Shown here: positions 13,021 to 15,360 of the stretch, one piece after another
Position numbering within the stretch: the first letter of the stretch is position 1
Layout of the letters: the number at the start of each line of letters is the position of its first letter
The notes under the pieces: model-generated
What the model was told of the DNA's origin: nothing
The model's database searches: none
Seen by the model: the letters and a program-made list of their open reading frames with translations, nothing else
Position numbers and translations under genes: made by a program
Assembly (NCBI GenBank): GCA_002297005.1
Contig: DBIX01000027.1
Location: 1 to 15,360 of the forward strand
DNA length: 15,360 bases
Origin: Cyanobacteria bacterium UBA791
GTDB taxonomy: Bacteria > Cyanobacteriota > Vampirovibrionia > Gastranaerophilales > Gastranaerophilaceae
Direction: 5' to 3'

Positions 13021-14067
13021 TTAACCTTTTTTACTGTTGCTATAGATGTTGATTAGACTTAGTGCAAACATAATTAACACTAATGCACAAATGTAAACAA
13101 GGTAGTGTTTGATTGAGCCTACTGAATATGAGGCAATAGCTCCACCAACGATTGCAACTGAAGTTAAGATTGCAACTGTATTTTTTTGTGAAAAACCAGC
13201 TTTCAAAAGTTTGTGGTGAATATGTTCTGCATCAGCTACAAAAGGTGATTTACCTTTCATAATTCTACGTAAACTTGAGAAAGTTATATCCATAATTGGT
13301 ACAACCAAGATTACGAATGGTAATAAAATAGCTAAAGTTGCGGTTTTCATAACCCCTGCGATTGATAATGTTGCAAGTAAAAATCCGGCGAACAAAGCTC
13401 CACCGTCACCCATAAAGATTTTTGCTGGGTTGTAGTTGTACGTTAAAAATGCTAATGTTGAACCAGCTAAAATAAAAGCAATTAATGCACTAATTGGATT
13501 TGCCGGAATCATTGAAACTGCAATAATACCAAGTGTTATAGAGTTTACAGAAATAACTGAACCAGCTAGTCCATCGACCCCATCAATAAAGTTAATGGCA
13601 TTACTTATACCTACAATCCATAAAAGAGTTATTGGATATGATAATAAACCAAGTTCAAACACTCCTCCAAATGGGTTGAAGATTACATCAATTTTTACAC
13701 CTAATAAGTATACTAGAGTAGCGATTGCTATTTGTATGAATAATTTGAATTTTGCATTTAAATTATAAATATCATCAACAAGCCCTAGTAAAAACATTAG
13801 TGAACCACCAAGAAGTATACCTGATAATAAACTTCCGTATGGATAATAACTCAAGAATACTAATAACAAGAAAGTAAGCATTGTGCTTGTCCAAATTGCA
13901 ACACCGCCTAATCTTGAAATAGGTACTTTGTGAATTTTTCTTTCGTTTGGTACGTCAACAAGTCCCTCTTTTTTTGAAAAGGCAATTACTGACGGTACTA
14001 TGAATACACCTAATATGTATGATATAACTGCACCAATAATTTGTGCTTGTGATAACTTAATTAAAAT
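13021..14067 (-). CDS. WecA/TagO-type undecaprenyl-phosphate sugar-phosphate transferase
   Basis: Multi-pass membrane enzyme moving a sugar-phosphate (commonly GlcNAc-1-P) from its UDP carrier to undecaprenyl phosphate, the first step of many surface glycans. 348 aa if started at ATT 14065-14067. DVPNERKIHKVPISRLGG (~42-59) is the family's first cytoplasmic motif. Then come VDD (97-99), NAINFIDGVDGL (156-167; D162, D165), MGDGG and EHIHHK. The HIHH loop favours WecA/TagO over MraY. No ATG, GTG or TTG occurs in frame between the stop at 14080-14082 and ATG 13881, and starting at 13881 would delete the first motif. AAGGAG (14076-14081) sits eight nt before ATT. It follows glyA by 20 nt. Confidence 0.9.
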   Translation of the reverse strand: MLIKLSQAQIIGAVISYILGVFIVPSVIAFSKKEGLVDVPNERKIHKVPISRLGGVAIWTSTMLTFLLLVFLSYYPYGSLLSGILLGGSLMFLLGLVDDIYNLNAKFKLFIQIAIATLVYLLGVKIDVIFNPFGGVFELGLLSYPITLLWIVGISNAINFIDGVDGLAGSVISVNSITLGIIAVSMIPANPISALIAFILAGSTLAFLTYNYNPAKIFMGDGGALFAGFLLATLSIAGVMKTATLAILLPFVILVVPIMDITFSSLRRIMKGKSPFVADAEHIHHKLLKAGFSQKNTVAILTSVAIVGGAIASYSVGSIKHYLVYICALVLIMFALSLINIYSNSKKG

Positions 14068-14075
14068 GGCTATTT

Positions 14076-14082
14076 CTCCTTA
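14076..14082 (-). promoter_or_regulatory. Ribosome-binding site supporting an ATT start
   Basis: TAAGGAG on the minus strand lies eight nt upstream of ATT 14065-14067. An ATA codon two codons earlier is only two nt away, too close. The site indicates translation begins here rather than at ATG 13881, about 200 nt further in. Confidence 0.65.
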
Positions 14083-14087
14083 TTAGT

Positions 14088-15323
14088 CTAGTATAATGGA
14101 TATTTAGCTAACAATTTCATAGAACGAGCTTTCAAATTGTTTAATCCATCTTCATTATCTGACGAATATATTGCAGATGCAATAATTTTTGCAACTTCCT
14201 TCATATCTTCTTCTTTAAATCCTCTTGTTGTAACAGCTGGAGTACCTAATCTGATACCACTTGTTACGAATGGACTTTGAGGGTCGTTTGGAACTGTGTT
14301 TTTGTTTGCAGTGATACCAACTCTTTCTAAAACATTAGTCATTTCTTTACCCGTTTTATTTAATTTTCTTAAATCTAATGTCATTAAGTGGTTTTCTGTA
14401 TAACCGCCAACAATATCCATGCCCTCTTCAATTAAAGTATTTGCAAGGGTTTTAGCATTCTTAATGATTTGTTCTGCATAAGTTTTAAATTCAGGTTTAG
14501 AAGCCTCAAGTAAAGCAACTGCTTTACCAGCGATAATGTGTTCTAAAGGTCCGCCTTGAATCCCTGGGAAAACTGCTTTATCAATAGCTAAAGCTAAATC
14601 TTCGTTACACATAATAATACCGCCTCTTGGACCTCTTAAAGTTTTATGTGTTGTTGTTGTAACAACATGAGCGAAACCTGCTGGTGATGGATGAAGACCT
14701 GTTGCTACAAGTCCAGCAATATGAGCAATATCAGCCATTAAGTATGCACCAACTTCGTCTGCTATTTCTCTGAATTTTTTGAAATCAATAATTTTAGAAT
14801 AATTACTTGCACCACAAATGATTAATTTTGGTTTGTATTCGTGTGCTTTTTTTCTAACGTCTTCGTAATCAATGTCACCATTTTCATCTACACCATAACT
14901 TTTTGCATCAAAGTATGTACCTGAAAAGTTTACAGGGCAACCATGAGAAAGGTGTCCACCGTTTGATAAATCCATACCTAAAATAGTGTCACCTTGTTTT
15001 AGTAATGCAAAAAATACTGCCATATTTGCTTGTGCACCAGAGTGTGGTTGAACATTTGCGTGATCCATTTTGAATAATTCACATGCTCTTTTTTGTGCAA
15101 TCTCTTCAATTTCATCAACAACGTCACAACCATTGTAGTAACGTTTATGAGGTTTACCCTCTGCGTATTTGTTTGTTAAAACTGTTCCACAAGCTGCCAT
15201 TACAGCTTTTGATGTAATGTTTTCACTTGCAATAAGTTCAATTGTGTCTTCTTGTCTTTTTAATTCTTTTTCAATTAAAGCTTCAACTTCTGGGTCAGTT
15301 GCTTTTATAATTTCTAATTCCAT
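14088..15323 (-). CDS. glyA: Serine hydroxymethyltransferase
   Basis: 411 aa, full length (about 417 in E. coli). A cytoplasmic PLP enzyme that converts serine and tetrahydrofolate to glycine and methylene-tetrahydrofolate, the main one-carbon source. Signatures are IELIASENITS near the N-terminus, YAEGKPHKRYYNGC, QPHSGAQAN, MADIAHIAGLVA, the PLP lysine K227 in TTTTHKTLRGPRGG, and GTPAVTTRGF near the C-terminus. GGGAG precedes ATG 15323 by eight nt. It is the first gene of an apparent two-gene operon with the wecA-like gene; the link seems organisational. Its promoter must lie at or beyond the right edge. Confidence 0.97.
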   Translation of the reverse strand: MELEIIKATDPEVEALIEKELKRQEDTIELIASENITSKAVMAACGTVLTNKYAEGKPHKRYYNGCDVVDEIEEIAQKRACELFKMDHANVQPHSGAQANMAVFFALLKQGDTILGMDLSNGGHLSHGCPVNFSGTYFDAKSYGVDENGDIDYEDVRKKAHEYKPKLIICGASNYSKIIDFKKFREIADEVGAYLMADIAHIAGLVATGLHPSPAGFAHVVTTTTHKTLRGPRGGIIMCNEDLALAIDKAVFPGIQGGPLEHIIAGKAVALLEASKPEFKTYAEQIIKNAKTLANTLIEEGMDIVGGYTENHLMTLDLRKLNKTGKEMTNVLERVGITANKNTVPNDPQSPFVTSGIRLGTPAVTTRGFKEEDMKEVAKIIASAIYSSDNEDGLNNLKARSMKLLAKYPLY

Positions 15324-15360
15324 TTTTCTTCTCCCTATAAAATAATATTTTTATTAATTA

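Noticed and set aside
13021..13881. WecA-like gene starting at ATG 13881 (286 aa)
   Set aside because: The frame continues upstream through the family's conserved DVPNERKIHK motif to a good ribosome-binding site; a start at 13881 would remove it.

Overview
The window is an AT-rich bacterial chromosomal segment with tightly packed housekeeping genes. Its left edge holds part of a Mu-family transposable element. The gene set, the low G+C, and a tandem family of small RWYD-motif proteins that I associate from memory with gut Melainabacteria/Gastranaerophilales suggest an uncultured host-associated lineage of that kind. This placement is an inference and cannot be verified from the window alone.

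Layout. (1) 1-1513 (-): the N-terminal 504 residues of a MuA-like DDE transposase, running off the left edge. A 74-bp GC-rich palindromic insert lies in frame in its linker. (2) 1514-1924: a non-coding element end with two ~38-bp direct repeats, stopping at the terminator of an initiator tRNA. (3) 1924-2176 (-): a tRNA-fMet unit with a recognisable promoter, a 73-nt structured tRNA-sized sequence upstream of the tRNA, and a terminator. (4) 2245-2470 (-): a promoter and terminator pair with no ORF between them, a candidate small RNA. (5) 2492-3422: surE with its promoter and a 17-bp bidirectional terminator, convergent with an exported VWA-domain protein. (6) 4212-6234: pepT and pnuC, overlapping in ATGA. 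(7) 6243-7727: a compact envelope-stress module. A short single-pass membrane protein gene and an ECF sigma factor gene lie behind one ECF-type promoter, and a Spy/CpxP-like exported protein lies behind a near-identical second copy. (8) 7835-9711: ribF, probably leaderless, and a formyltransferase-family gene overlapping it by one base. (9) 9698-11961 (-): a bifunctional RelA/SpoT gene, also probably leaderless, whose 3' end overlaps the formyltransferase gene. (10) 11923-13020: a DUF167 gene and two tandem RWYD-family genes. (11) 13021-15323 (-): a glyA and WecA-like transferase operon; the second gene has no ATG, GTG or TTG start and seems to begin at ATT.

How the parts fit. Most genes belong to core metabolism: nucleotide salvage (surE), peptide and NAD-precursor use (pepT, pnuC), flavins (ribF), one-carbon and glycine metabolism (glyA), the stringent response (rel) and lipid-linked envelope glycan synthesis (wecA-like). 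The most system-like part is 6243-7727. The two matching promoters (GAAC, 16-nt spacer, CGTTATA) flank the gene for the sigma factor that probably reads them, giving a self-amplifying circuit whose output is a periplasmic chaperone-like protein.
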